A stretch of DNA of 37,102 nt from Clostridia bacterium (GTDB lineage Bacteria > Bacillota > Clostridia > UMGS1810), in NCBI GenBank assembly GCA_017397885.1, contig JAFQHQ010000206.1, positions 1-37,102 of the forward strand, read 5' to 3'. Under the pieces are notes generated by a model. The model saw only the letters and a list, made by a program, of their open reading frames with translations, was not told where the DNA came from and ran no database searches. The translations under genes and the position numbers were made by a program. Shown here piece by piece: positions 1 to 7,069 of this stretch (the stretch's first letter is position 1; every line of letters starts with the position of its first letter).

Positions 1-2
1 AC

Positions 3-71
3 ATTGATAAGCACGCTGACGGTACTGCTACGTTTATCTGTGAAGCAATTGCGGTGTATTGCAGTAAGTAA
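3..71 (+). CDS. C-terminal end of an unidentified protein (partial)
   Basis: An open frame enters from the left edge and ends at a TAA, giving 22 residues ending in IAVYCSK. It has codon-like composition, and a good intrinsic terminator follows about 14 bases downstream, which supports a real gene end. The fragment is too short to assign to a family. A repeated motif (AATTCCAA) overlaps the stop codon. Confidence 0.5.
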   Translation: MDKHADGTATFICEAIAVYCSK

Positions 72-84
72 ATTCCAATTTGAC

Positions 85-120
85 AAAGGTGTGGCTTTCG
101 GTCACATCTTTTGTTTTTGT
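85..120 (+). terminator. intrinsic terminator of the upstream gene
   Basis: A 9-bp stem (AAAGGTGTG, positions 85-93, with CACATCTTT, 103-111, one G-U pair) with a 9-base loop is followed by the T-rich stretch TGTTTTTGT. It lies just after the partial gene and before the promoter of the XRE gene, so the two are separate transcription units. Confidence 0.65.
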
Positions 121-188
121 AAAAATGTAAAATATACTTGACATTTTTCTTTGTATGGTATATAATAAAAATGTAAAGTATGCTTTAC
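121..188 (+). promoter_or_regulatory. repeats flanking the promoter; candidate XRE operator
   Basis: A 17-base sequence at 121-137 (AAAAATGTAAAATATAC) recurs at 167-183 with two differences (AAAAATGTAAAGTATGC). The second copy contains a perfect dyad, GTAAAG-TATG-CTTTAC (173-188). One copy abuts the -35 box and the other lies just past the -10 box. This is the geometry expected for autorepression by the small XRE protein encoded immediately downstream. The repeats are seen in the sequence; the regulator assignment is inferred. Confidence 0.5.
138..166 (+). promoter_or_regulatory. consensus sigma-A promoter of the XRE operon
   Basis: TTGACA (138-143) and TATAAT (161-166) are separated by exactly 17 bases, matching the vegetative consensus at every position. 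The TTG start codon of the XRE gene lies about 40 bases beyond the -10 box. Confidence 0.85.
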
Positions 189-207
189 TGTATGCGGAGG
201 TGATTTC

Positions 208-405
208 TTGAATAATAAAATACGAGAATACCGAAAGATGAGAAAATTAACACAAGATGATTTGGCAAAAGCAGTTGATGTTACAAGACAGACTATTATT
301 TCCCTTGAAAACGGAAAGTATATAGCTTCTCTGCAATTGGCTCATAAAATATCAAAATATTTTGATATGAAAATTGAAGATGTTTTTATTTTTGAGGAGG
401 ATTAA
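208..405 (+). CDS. small XRE-family transcriptional regulator
   Basis: This 65-residue protein is almost entirely one Cro/CI-type helix-turn-helix. The conserved order is R-K-x-R-K-L-T-Q-x-x-L-A, followed by V-T-R-Q-T-I-I-S-L-E-N-G-K-Y (about residues 9-38), then A-H-K-I-S-K-Y-F and an acidic tail (IEDVFIFEED). Such stand-alone HTH proteins usually pair with a small membrane protein, and the next gene, one base beyond the stop, fits that. The start is TTG with GGAGG seven bases upstream. It is probably autoregulated through the repeats around its promoter. The ligand or signal is unknown. Confidence 0.85.
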   Translation: MNNKIREYRKMRKLTQDDLAKAVDVTRQTIISLENGKYIASLQLAHKISKYFDMKIEDVFIFEED

Positions 406-406
406 A

Positions 407-823
407 ATGGATTACAAAAAGAAACTTAAACAAAGATTATATTATGGTGTTATATGCATTGTGCTTGGTGTAATAATGATCATCGGAGTAACTTCAACTA
501 AATCTGAAAATGAATATATTTCCGCTTTCGGTTTTGCAGTAGCAATGGTAGGAGTAGCACGCATTATAAAATATTTGAAAATAACTAAAAATGAGGATAG
601 TATCAAAAAACAAAAAATCAACGAAACTGACGAAAGAAATCTATCAATTATTCAAAAGGCAAAAAGTGCAACTTTCTCTATATATCTTTTAATCAGTTGC
701 ACAGTTGTAATTATTACAGCGCTAATGGATATGCCCGATGTTGCAAAATGGATTGGATACTCCCAATTTGTTCTTGTAATCATTTATTGGATTTGCTACT
801 TTATATATCAGAAAAAATCATAA
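407..823 (+). CDS. small four-helix membrane protein paired with the XRE regulator
   Basis: This is a 138-residue protein of unassigned family. Four hydrophobic segments are visible: VICIVLGVIMIIGV near the N terminus, FGFAVAMVGVARII, IYLLISCTVVIIT and FVLVIIYWICYFIY near the C terminus. Charged stretches rich in K/E/N separate the second and third. The open frame extends upstream inside the XRE gene, but GAGGAGG (394-400) directs initiation to the ATG at 407, one base after the XRE stop. The two genes are therefore almost certainly translationally coupled. XRE plus membrane-protein pairs often respond to envelope stress or antimicrobial peptides, but nothing in this sequence proves that role. 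Confidence 0.75.
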   Translation: MDYKKKLKQRLYYGVICIVLGVIMIIGVTSTKSENEYISAFGFAVAMVGVARIIKYLKITKNEDSIKKQKINETDERNLSIIQKAKSATFSIYLLISCTVVIITALMDMPDVAKWIGYSQFVLVIIYWICYFIYQKKS

Positions 824-880
824 TCTATATAAGCATTTAATGTTTTATCAAAAAAATTTGAATTTGACAAGGTGATTAAG

Positions 881-1540
881 GTGATAGATATTACTGTTTG
901 GATGCAAAACTTCTTGCAGATATTAAACGAGAATTTTAGAGACCGTGTGTGGTTTGTCGGTTTGCAGGGTAGTTTCGCTCGTGGCGAAGCAACAGAAACA
1001 AGCGATATTGATGTTGTTGTAATTCTTGATGAATTATCTGCTATGGACCTTCAAACTTATAATAACATGCTGGACACCATGTCTCATAGGGAACTTATTT
1101 GTGGTTTCCTTTCGGGAAAAAAGGATATTATGAATTGGGAGCCATCTGACCTATTTCAGTTTTGCCATGATACAACAGCGATTAAGGGAAGTCTTGATGA
1201 AGTTCTAACGGTTGTTGACGAAAGTGCTGTGAACAGGGCAATCAAATTTGGTCCCTGCAATATCTTTCACGGGTGTGTTCACAATATGCTCCATGAAAAA
1301 AGCGAAGATATTTTGCGAGGTCTATATAAATCAGCTTCTTTTGTTGTACAGGCAATTGTCTTTAAGCAGACGGGAAACTATATTAAACATCAAGAAGAAT
1401 TGCTTTTAGCCGCAATGCCTGATGAACAAGTCATTTTCAATACATTTTTAAGTTTGAAAAAAGGTGGCACGGTTGATTTTATTCCGATGTCCGAAATATT
1501 GTTTGATTGGTCAAAGAAATGGATTGTTGAAAATAGTTAA
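881..1540 (+). CDS. nucleotidyltransferase-fold protein (aminoglycoside-nucleotidyltransferase type)
   Basis: The N-terminal domain carries the DNA polymerase beta/MNT nucleotidyltransferase signature: G30-S31-F-A-R-G-E-A, then S-D42-I-D44-V-V-V. The two Asp residues are the usual metal ligands. The remaining residues (about 90-219) form a helical C-terminal domain like that of aminoglycoside nucleotidyltransferases and related small proteins. The GTG at 881 is preferred over the in-frame GTG at 872 because AAGGTGA (869-875) is then a proper ribosome binding site, whereas 872 lies inside it. It could modify an aminoglycoside, a tRNA or a protein; sequence alone does not decide. It sits in an accessory patch beside a GrpB-family gene. 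Confidence 0.75.
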   Translation: MIDITVWMQNFLQILNENFRDRVWFVGLQGSFARGEATETSDIDVVVILDELSAMDLQTYNNMLDTMSHRELICGFLSGKKDIMNWEPSDLFQFCHDTTAIKGSLDEVLTVVDESAVNRAIKFGPCNIFHGCVHNMLHEKSEDILRGLYKSASFVVQAIVFKQTGNYIKHQEELLLAAMPDEQVIFNTFLSLKKGGTVDFIPMSEILFDWSKKWIVENS

Positions 1541-1594
1541 GTCAATTCCAACACGTCGAACAGTTAAACAAATAAGAATTTGTAGGTGCGAATA

Positions 1595-2155
1595 ATGAGA
1601 AAGAAATTATCTGAAATGAGTTTAGAAGAACTGTGGCAGTTGTTTCCCATCTTCTTAAAAGAACATCAAGAATATTGGAAAGAATGGTTTTACGAAGAAA
1701 AAATTTTGTTGCAAAATGTTCTTATGAATAGTGTTAGAATAAGTCATATAGGAAGCACGGCGGTACCTTCTATCTGGGCGAAACCGATCATTGACATTCT
1801 TGTGGAAGTTCCAAAAGGTAGTAATTTACTTGACTATAAAGACTTGATTATCAAAAGTGGCTATATTTGTATGTCGCAGAGTGATAAGGGATTGTCTTTT
1901 AATAAAGGATATACAGAGAATGGATTTGCTGAGCGGATATTCCACTTGCATTTGAGATATGTAGGTGATAACAATGAATTGTATTTCAGAGATTATCTCA
2001 TCGAGCAACCAAATGTGGCAAAGGAATATGAAGAATTAAAGTTAAAGTTATGGAAGCAATACGAGCATAACAGAGATGCTTATACAAATGCAAAAACTGA
2101 ATTTATAAATAAATATACCAAAGAAGCAAGGATGCTGTATGTGAATAGATACTGA
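1595..2155 (+). CDS. GrpB/UPF0157-family nucleotidyltransferase-like protein
   Basis: This 186-residue protein shows the family signature R-I-S-H-I-G-S-T-A-V-P, followed by A-K-P-I-I-D-I-L-V-E-V, a variant of the nucleotidyltransferase fold (G-S ... D-I). A later conserved stretch is H-L-H-L-R-Y with F-R-D-Y-L. Full-length family members are of similar size. The ATG at 1595 follows GTAGGTG (1582-1588) and is preferred to the GTG at 1586. The biochemical role of this family is not established; members often occur as single-gene accessory cassettes next to acetyltransferases and resistance-type nucleotidyltransferases, as here. Confidence 0.85.
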   Translation: MRKKLSEMSLEELWQLFPIFLKEHQEYWKEWFYEEKILLQNVLMNSVRISHIGSTAVPSIWAKPIIDILVEVPKGSNLLDYKDLIIKSGYICMSQSDKGLSFNKGYTENGFAERIFHLHLRYVGDNNELYFRDYLIEQPNVAKEYEELKLKLWKQYEHNRDAYTNAKTEFINKYTKEARMLYVNRY

Positions 2156-2218
2156 CGAATTCCAATTCTATCAAAAATAGTGGATTCCTGCGGAGTAAGT
2201 GGTCTTTTTAGTTTTACA

Positions 2219-3040
2219 TTATCGATGATTTGCACTATGCTCTTTTCTGTATTGAACAGGTGACATTCCAACCTTTCGTCTGAATGCATCACAAAAGTAT
2301 GAGGCAGAGGTGAAGCCCGTTTTTTCGGCAATTTCATTAATGGGAATGTTAGTGTCTTTAAGATATTCTTTAACGTGGTTAAGCCTGATTATGTTGCGGT
2401 ATTCAAGGGGGGATTCTCCTGTAATATCCTTAAAAACCCTTAAAAAATGAAACTTACTCATGTTGCATATTTTTGCATAGTCATCAAGACTATAGTCCAT
2501 ATAATACTCTTTATTCATTTTTTGAATTACAAAAGATATTTTATCAAAATATTTTTCTTTTGCAGAAGTTTCTTTTCTTGACTTTCTTTCAAGAAGAGAG
2601 AAAATAGTAAAAAGCTTTGATGTACATAATTTCTCATAGGCGGGTTGTTTTTTCTGCAGTTCGTCTATTATTTCTTCAAATAAATCACATATTGCTGTGC
2701 TAAGTTTTGAATTGTACAAGACAGAGCTTTCGAATTCAAACAAATCAAAATTATCGGGCGCATCAAAGTGAATAAAATAAAATTCGCCCGGTTTGTTGTC
2801 AATATAAATATGCTCTTGTTTTTCAAAGGGTCTGAAAATTATAAATGAACCTTCTTCACCAACAATTTCATTTTTTAAGTAAAAAAGCTCTTTCCCTTTT
2901 GCTATGTAAAATAATAAATAGTCTGACCGTCCTTTCGGGCGGTCTATTTTTCTGCCTTTTTGAGCAAAAATATGACCGCTGCTTATAACCGATATTCCGC
3001 CAATACCTGTTTTTGAGTCCTGATATGCATTGAAAATCAT
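2219..3040 (-). CDS. AraC-family transcriptional regulator (cupin sensor)
   Basis: This 273-residue protein has a cupin-like sensor at about residues 15-110, including the pocket-like stretch G-S-F-I-I-F-R-P-F and G-E-F-Y-F-I-H-F-D. Two C-terminal AraC helix-turn-helix motifs follow at about 175-270: L-D-D-Y-A-K-I-C-N-M-S-K-F-H-F-L-R-V-F-K, then I-N-E-I-A-E-K-T-G-F. The protein ends in the usual P-x-Q-Y-R-K. GGAGGG stands seven bases before the ATG at 3040. It is divergent from the dehydrogenase/aldolase/esterase operon across 117 bases, so it is the likely activator of that operon, probably sensing a uronate-derived sugar (inference). Confidence 0.9.
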   Translation of the reverse strand: MIFNAYQDSKTGIGGISVISSGHIFAQKGRKIDRPKGRSDYLLFYIAKGKELFYLKNEIVGEEGSFIIFRPFEKQEHIYIDNKPGEFYFIHFDAPDNFDLFEFESSVLYNSKLSTAICDLFEEIIDELQKKQPAYEKLCTSKLFTIFSLLERKSRKETSAKEKYFDKISFVIQKMNKEYYMDYSLDDYAKICNMSKFHFLRVFKDITGESPLEYRNIIRLNHVKEYLKDTNIPINEIAEKTGFTSASYFCDAFRRKVGMSPVQYRKEHSANHR

Positions 3041-3094
3041 AGTTACGCCCTCCTAAAATAGCAATAAACATGAATTTTTAATCAATTAGTTGTA

Positions 3095-3123
3095 TTTACA
3101 CATTCCGATTATAACACTATAAT
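3095..3123 (+). promoter_or_regulatory. sigma-A promoter of the dehydrogenase-aldolase-esterase operon
   Basis: TTTACA (3095-3100) and TATAAT (3118-3123) are 17 bases apart. The heptamer AATTAGT occurs on both sides, at 3084-3090 and 3127-3133, 43 bases apart (about four helical turns). This is a possible binding-site pair for the divergent AraC regulator. The promoter is strong; the operator idea is tentative. Confidence 0.75.
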
Positions 3124-3157
3124 AAAAATTAGTCAATTATATTGGGGGTTTAGATTT

Positions 3158-4249
3158 ATGGCAATAAAAGAGGAGTCCTTCAGAATAGGATGCGGCAGAT
3201 ATATTCAGGGTAGGGGATATATCGAAAAATTGGGCGATGAGGTATTACGCCTTGGTGATTCTCCACTTATTATCGGAGGAAAAACCGCCCTTGAAATCAC
3301 AAAAGAGAAAATAGAGAAAAGCCTATGTGAAAAGTGCAAAAAATATGAACTTTTAATACATACCGGAACATGTAACGAAGAACGGGCAAAAGAGATCGCC
3401 GAACATGCACTGAAAAATAATTTCAATGTCATAGTTGGTGTGGGCGGTGGTGTAATTTGTGATTTTGTAAAGCTTGTTGCATATTTAGCAAAGCTTCCCG
3501 TGATTAATGTTCCGACCTCCAGTGCAACCTGTGCGGCATTCACCCCCCTCAGTGTCAAATATACACCCGACGGAAGGACTGTAGGCACTGTTCATTACAA
3601 AGATGAAGTGAACTGTGTAGTTGTCGATACTGAAATCATATCATCCGAGCCTGTACGCCTGTTTCTTGCAGGAGTGTTTGACTCCCTTGCAAAGTTTGTT
3701 GAAATAAAGCACCGATTCACCGAAGATACAAAGGAATATCCCGTTGGTCTCGATTATGCCTATGTTATGTCAAAGTATTCTCACGCTCTTTTAAACGAAA
3801 AAATGAAAAAATGTATTGATGATATGGAAAATGGTGAATTGTCTGACGATGTTGAAAACGCTATATTCACAGCAATATCTGCCACAGGGGTTATCAGCGG
3901 TATCGCCAGAGGATCAAATCAGACGGCTCTTGCTCATAAGTTTTACGAAACATCAAAATTCTTTTTCCCTGAAAAGGTAAAACCCTATTTGCACGGAGAA
4001 CTGGTTGGGATCGGACTTCTTTTGCAGAATCATTTTAACGGTGAAGAAGAAAACAATAAACTTTTAATTGAAATGATGAAAAAATATAATATGCCATGTA
4101 GTATAACCGATGTCGGAATAGAGCCGACAGAGGATACTTTTAATTCTTTTTATCAAAAAATCTGCAACAGCAGTGCCATAGATGCTCAAAATAGTGCAGA
4201 ATGCGAAAAATTTAAAGAAAGCCTCAGATATCTCTGGGATATTAAATAA
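3158..4249 (+). CDS. iron-containing alcohol/glycerol dehydrogenase family (GldA-like)
   Basis: This 363-residue protein spans the family's normal length. The Rossmann-like N-terminal domain holds the nucleotide-binding glycine loop G-V-G-G-G-V-I-C-D (about 92-100) and the P-T-S-S-A-T-C segment. The three metal ligands of glycerol dehydrogenases are recognisable as Asp175 (G-V-F-D-S-L-A-K), His260 (A-L-A-H-K-F) and His279 (L-H-G-E-L-V-G), with spacing close to that of the Bacillus enzyme. It should oxidise or reduce a polyol, sugar acid or similar hydroxy compound with NAD(P). It leads an operon with a KDPG-type aldolase 17 bases downstream, so its natural substrate is probably an intermediate of uronate breakdown rather than glycerol (inference). 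The start ATG lies in the 117-base divergent region behind a clear promoter. Confidence 0.85.
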   Translation: MAIKEESFRIGCGRYIQGRGYIEKLGDEVLRLGDSPLIIGGKTALEITKEKIEKSLCEKCKKYELLIHTGTCNEERAKEIAEHALKNNFNVIVGVGGGVICDFVKLVAYLAKLPVINVPTSSATCAAFTPLSVKYTPDGRTVGTVHYKDEVNCVVVDTEIISSEPVRLFLAGVFDSLAKFVEIKHRFTEDTKEYPVGLDYAYVMSKYSHALLNEKMKKCIDDMENGELSDDVENAIFTAISATGVISGIARGSNQTALAHKFYETSKFFFPEKVKPYLHGELVGIGLLLQNHFNGEEENNKLLIEMMKKYNMPCSITDVGIEPTEDTFNSFYQKICNSSAIDAQNSAECEKFKESLRYLWDIK

Positions 4250-4266
4250 AAATTAAGGAGTCAGAA

Positions 4267-4917
4267 ATGAAACAGCAAATTATAGAAAATATCGAAAAAA
4301 ACAAGATAATTGTCATAGTGAGAGGTGTGGAAAAAGATAAATTAATTTCTCTTGTCACTGCAATGTATGAAGGCGGAATACGTCTTGTGGAATGTACCTA
4401 TGATGCATCTGGTATTATAAGTGATGAGGAGATTGCATCAAACATTGCCATGCTGTCAGATCATTTTGGCGAAAGTATGGTTATTGGTGCAGGAACGGTT
4501 ATAACCGAAAAACAGGTTGAACTCACAAAAAATGCCGGAGGAAAATTTATAATTTCGCCCGATGTGTGCGTTGATGTTATCAGAAAAACCAATGAACTGG
4601 GTCTTGTTTCCATTCCCGGTGCAATCACACCCACAGAGGTCTCAGATGCACACAGAGCCGGGGCAGATTTTGTGAAACTTTTTCCCATAGATTTTTACGG
4701 TTCAAAATACATAAAAACACTTAAAGCTCCTTTGTCTCATGTCAGAGTTCTTGCCGTAAACGGTATTACTGCCGACAATATGAATGAATTTTTAGATGCC
4801 GGAGCTTGTGGTGTTGGCGTTGGTTCCGGTATTGTCAATAAAAAAATGATTACAAGCGGTGATTTCGAAGGGATTACCGTTCTGGCGAAAAAGTATACCG
4901 AAATAATTCAGGGGTGA
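4267..4917 (+). CDS. eda: KDPG/KHG-type class I aldolase
   Basis: This 216-residue TIM-barrel aldolase would cleave 2-keto-3-deoxy-6-phosphogluconate, or a close analogue, to pyruvate and a glyceraldehyde product. The Schiff-base lysine is K137 in F-V-K-L-F-P, the catalytic glutamate is E42 in L-V-E-C-T, and the I-G-A-G-T-V strand is conserved. Two departures from the E. coli enzyme are visible. The position of the carboxylate-binding Arg (T-L-R in E. coli) is Asp46 (T-Y-D). The phosphate-loop T-G-G-I-S reads V-N-G-I-T. The exact substrate is therefore open. AAGGAG lies about seven bases before the ATG. It sits in one operon with the dehydrogenase and the esterase and forms the exit step of the uronate branch. 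Confidence 0.85.
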   Translation: MKQQIIENIEKNKIIVIVRGVEKDKLISLVTAMYEGGIRLVECTYDASGIISDEEIASNIAMLSDHFGESMVIGAGTVITEKQVELTKNAGGKFIISPDVCVDVIRKTNELGLVSIPGAITPTEVSDAHRAGADFVKLFPIDFYGSKYIKTLKAPLSHVRVLAVNGITADNMNEFLDAGACGVGVGSGIVNKKMITSGDFEGITVLAKKYTEIIQG

Positions 4918-4924
4918 ACGTGCC

Positions 4925-5950
4925 ATGGTTTTAAGCTACGAAGAGATAAAATCTCTTACAACAGGAGTATCAACCGTTATTGAAAGCTTTGACGGAATAA
5001 GATTTCATCGTTTCACAGCAGAGCAGGAAGCATACTATGAAATAACAAGTCCGAATGCTGAAAGGAATTTTTACGACAGATGCCTTGCAACAGCCGGCGT
5101 CAGAATGATGTTTAAAACAGACAGTAAGACCTTAAAATTAAAAGGAAGCGTTATCAAAAGAACATCACGAAATTATTACTCCTTCGATATATTTGTAAAT
5201 GGAAAAGAAATTGGTAATATTGACAATTTTTCCAATGTTGAATTGTCCGACGATTATACCGAGCAGGAGTTTCCGTTAAGTGACTTTTCCCGTGAATTCT
5301 CCCTTATCGAGGGAATAAAAGAGGTATGTATATATTTCCCGTGGTCTGTTGAAGTTGTGTTGAATGAGCTGTCAATTGATGACGGTGCATTTGTGCAGCC
5401 TGTGAAGAGAGAAAAAAAGCTTCTTGCCTTTGGTGATTCCATCACTCAGGGCTATGATGCATTAAGACCTTCCAACAGATATGTTTCAAGGCTTTCGGAT
5501 ATGCTGTACGTTGAGGAAACAAACAAAGGCATTGGCGGAGAGTTTTTTGTTCCCGAGCTTGCAAGGTGTTCAGACGATTTCGAACCCGATTATATAACCG
5601 TTGCTTACGGAACAAATGACTGGAGTAAAAAAAGTGAAGATGATTTTATTTTAAGATGCAAAAGCTTTTTTGAAAATTTAAAATCAAACTATCCTCATTC
5701 AAAAATATTTGCAATTACGCCTGTGTGGCGTGCCGATTATCAAGGTAAGCGAAAGTTTGGTAATTTCGAAAATGTAGAAAAGGGAATCAGAAATGTCACT
5801 TCTGATTTTGAAAATGTTTTTCTTATTCCCGGCTTTAATTTGATAAATCATGAGCGAATTTTCTTTGCAGATTCAAGACTTCACCCCAACGACGAAGGAT
5901 TCATAAGATACAGTGACAATCTTTACTCTCAACTCGTTAAACATCTTTAA
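4925..5950 (+). CDS. SGNH/GDSL hydrolase, SsfX3-like carbohydrate esterase
   Basis: This 341-residue protein has no signal peptide and two parts. An N-terminal beta-rich domain spans about residues 1-160. A C-terminal SGNH hydrolase domain shows block I F-G-D-S172-I-T-Q-G, block II G-I-G-G-E-F, block III Y-G-T-N-D-W and a block V ending R-L-H320-P-N-D-E-G-F. Asp316 lies four residues before the histidine. The layout matches SsfX3-like esterases, which deacylate sugars or secondary metabolites. The gene starts eight bases after the aldolase stop, so the enzyme probably removes acyl groups from imported sugar fragments in the cytoplasm (inference). The acyl group is unknown. Confidence 0.8.
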   Translation: MVLSYEEIKSLTTGVSTVIESFDGIRFHRFTAEQEAYYEITSPNAERNFYDRCLATAGVRMMFKTDSKTLKLKGSVIKRTSRNYYSFDIFVNGKEIGNIDNFSNVELSDDYTEQEFPLSDFSREFSLIEGIKEVCIYFPWSVEVVLNELSIDDGAFVQPVKREKKLLAFGDSITQGYDALRPSNRYVSRLSDMLYVEETNKGIGGEFFVPELARCSDDFEPDYITVAYGTNDWSKKSEDDFILRCKSFFENLKSNYPHSKIFAITPVWRADYQGKRKFGNFENVEKGIRNVTSDFENVFLIPGFNLINHERIFFADSRLHPNDEGFIRYSDNLYSQLVKHL

Positions 5951-5964
5951 TAAAGAATTGTATC

Positions 5965-6002
5965 AAAAAAGGGTGAACTCATTCAGAGTCAACACCCTTT
6001 TT
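5965..6002. terminator. bidirectional intrinsic terminator
   Basis: An A-tract leads into GGGTG, an inner ACTC/GAGT stem, CACCC and a T-tract. The outer stem is A(5)GGGTG (to 5975) with CACCCT(5) (5993-6002). A-run and T-run flank the hairpin symmetrically, so it can end both the rightward esterase operon (ending 5950) and the leftward RpiR gene (ending 6027). Confidence 0.85.
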
Positions 6003-6026
6003 GCATTGAAGTCGTAAATATAACGG

Positions 6027-6884
6027 TTATTTACTCCACAGGTTATGTAACGTCTCGGAAACTATGTCAACATTTTTTCTGCAATTATCATAATCGGAAG
6101 TAAAATATGCCATAAATAATGCGTCCATTGTTGCAAGCTGACTGATTCTTGATGTCAGTGCGATTTTGTGGAGAGGACTTTCTCGTGTCTGAGTTTGCAG
6201 AACAACATCTGCCATCTTACATATGGTGCTCCCCGGGAAGGTTGTTGCGGCGACCGTGTAAATACCCATGTCCTTGGAAAGCTTCATAACGTCACAGGTG
6301 TTTTTGGTTTCTCCTGAATGGGATATGCAAACAACAATATCGGATTTTTCCATGGCAGACAATAATACAGCTGCCTCAGACACATCATTACAACAATGAA
6401 CAATTTTTCCTGCTCTCTGAAACTTGTACTTGGCATCACTGCACACAAGGTAAGATGTGCCCATTCCGAAAAACATCATTTGTTTTGATTTTCGGATTCT
6501 GCTTGCTATTTCTGTAAGTTTTGAGTAATCAAGCTCTTTTAATGTCAGCCGGATAGATTCCATTTCAGAACCGAGAGCTTTTTCAACGGAATCAATAACA
6601 GAATTTGATGCTTCTTTAATGTCAAGTATCAATTCCTCGTGGTCCGGCTGATGAGAGGCGAGGTACAAACGGAATTCCTTGTATCCGTCAAAACCCATAT
6701 GCTGGGCAAGTCTCACCGGTGTAGCAACGCTTACTTCGCATTTTTTCGCAATTTCATGCACACTCATCTGAATTGCGTTACTGTAATGTGTCATTATGTA
6801 GTCTGCAACACATTGTTCGTTTTTAGTAAGCTTGCCGTAATTATTGGTGATAATCTGAATATAATCTTCGTTCACATATTCCAC
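6027..6884 (-). CDS. RpiR/MurR-family regulator (HTH + SIS domain)
   Basis: This 285-residue protein has an N-terminal HTH_6 domain at about residues 1-80, including A-D-Y-I-M-T-H-Y and V-H-E-I-A-K-K-C-E-V-S-V-A-T-P-V-R-L. A SIS sugar-phosphate-binding domain follows at about 125-265, with M-M-F-F-G-M-G-T-S-Y and V-V-C-I-S-H-S-G-E-T-K. Members sense phosphosugars. It is divergent from a sugar kinase and NanE, so hexosamine-6-phosphate or ManNAc-6-phosphate is the natural candidate effector (inference). AAGGATG lies seven bases before the ATG at 6884. The gene reads from its own extended -10 promoter. Confidence 0.9.
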   Translation of the reverse strand: MEYVNEDYIQIITNNYGKLTKNEQCVADYIMTHYSNAIQMSVHEIAKKCEVSVATPVRLAQHMGFDGYKEFRLYLASHQPDHEELILDIKEASNSVIDSVEKALGSEMESIRLTLKELDYSKLTEIASRIRKSKQMMFFGMGTSYLVCSDAKYKFQRAGKIVHCCNDVSEAAVLLSAMEKSDIVVCISHSGETKNTCDVMKLSKDMGIYTVAATTFPGSTICKMADVVLQTQTRESPLHKIALTSRISQLATMDALFMAYFTSDYDNCRKNVDIVSETLHNLWSK

Positions 6885-6915
6885 ATCCTTTATTGGATAG
6901 CTTCTGTCTGATTAC

Positions 6916-6944
6916 ATTTTATCACATATTTTTAAACATTGCAA
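6916..6944 (-). promoter_or_regulatory. promoter of the RpiR regulator gene
   Basis: On the minus strand TTGCAA (6944-6939) and TAAAAT (6921-6916) are 17 bases apart, with an extended -10 TG one base upstream of the hexamer. The nonamer AATCAAATA occurs at 6943-6951 and again at 6968-6976, between this promoter and the opposing one. It is a possible RpiR binding repeat. Confidence 0.6.
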
Positions 6945-6991
6945 TCAAATAGATATAATTTATTAAAAATCAAATATTTTAAAGAATTATA

Positions 6992-7020
6992 TTGACAAAA
7001 TATCAGTATGGTTGTATAAT
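6992..7020 (+). promoter_or_regulatory. consensus sigma-A promoter of the kinase-nanE-GH42 operon
   Basis: TTGACA (6992-6997) and TATAAT (7015-7020) are 17 bases apart, a perfect vegetative consensus. A promoter this strong next to a divergent RpiR gene suggests that control is by repression. Confidence 0.85.
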
Positions 7021-7069
7021 TGTTTCAAAGATTAAAAGGGATGAAATAAAATTACAAAAGGTGAAAATT

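Noticed and set aside
4921-5950. Loss of the catalytic Asp in the SGNH esterase because Asp316 is four residues before His320
   Set aside because: Related SsfX3-like enzymes appear to tolerate a D-x-x-x-H spacing, so this is not a convincing defect.
6992-7069. N-terminal extension of the kinase starting at TTG 6992
   Set aside because: That TTG is the -35 box of a perfect promoter, and the -10 box lies inside the extension, so it cannot be in the transcript. ATG 7070 has its own ribosome binding site.
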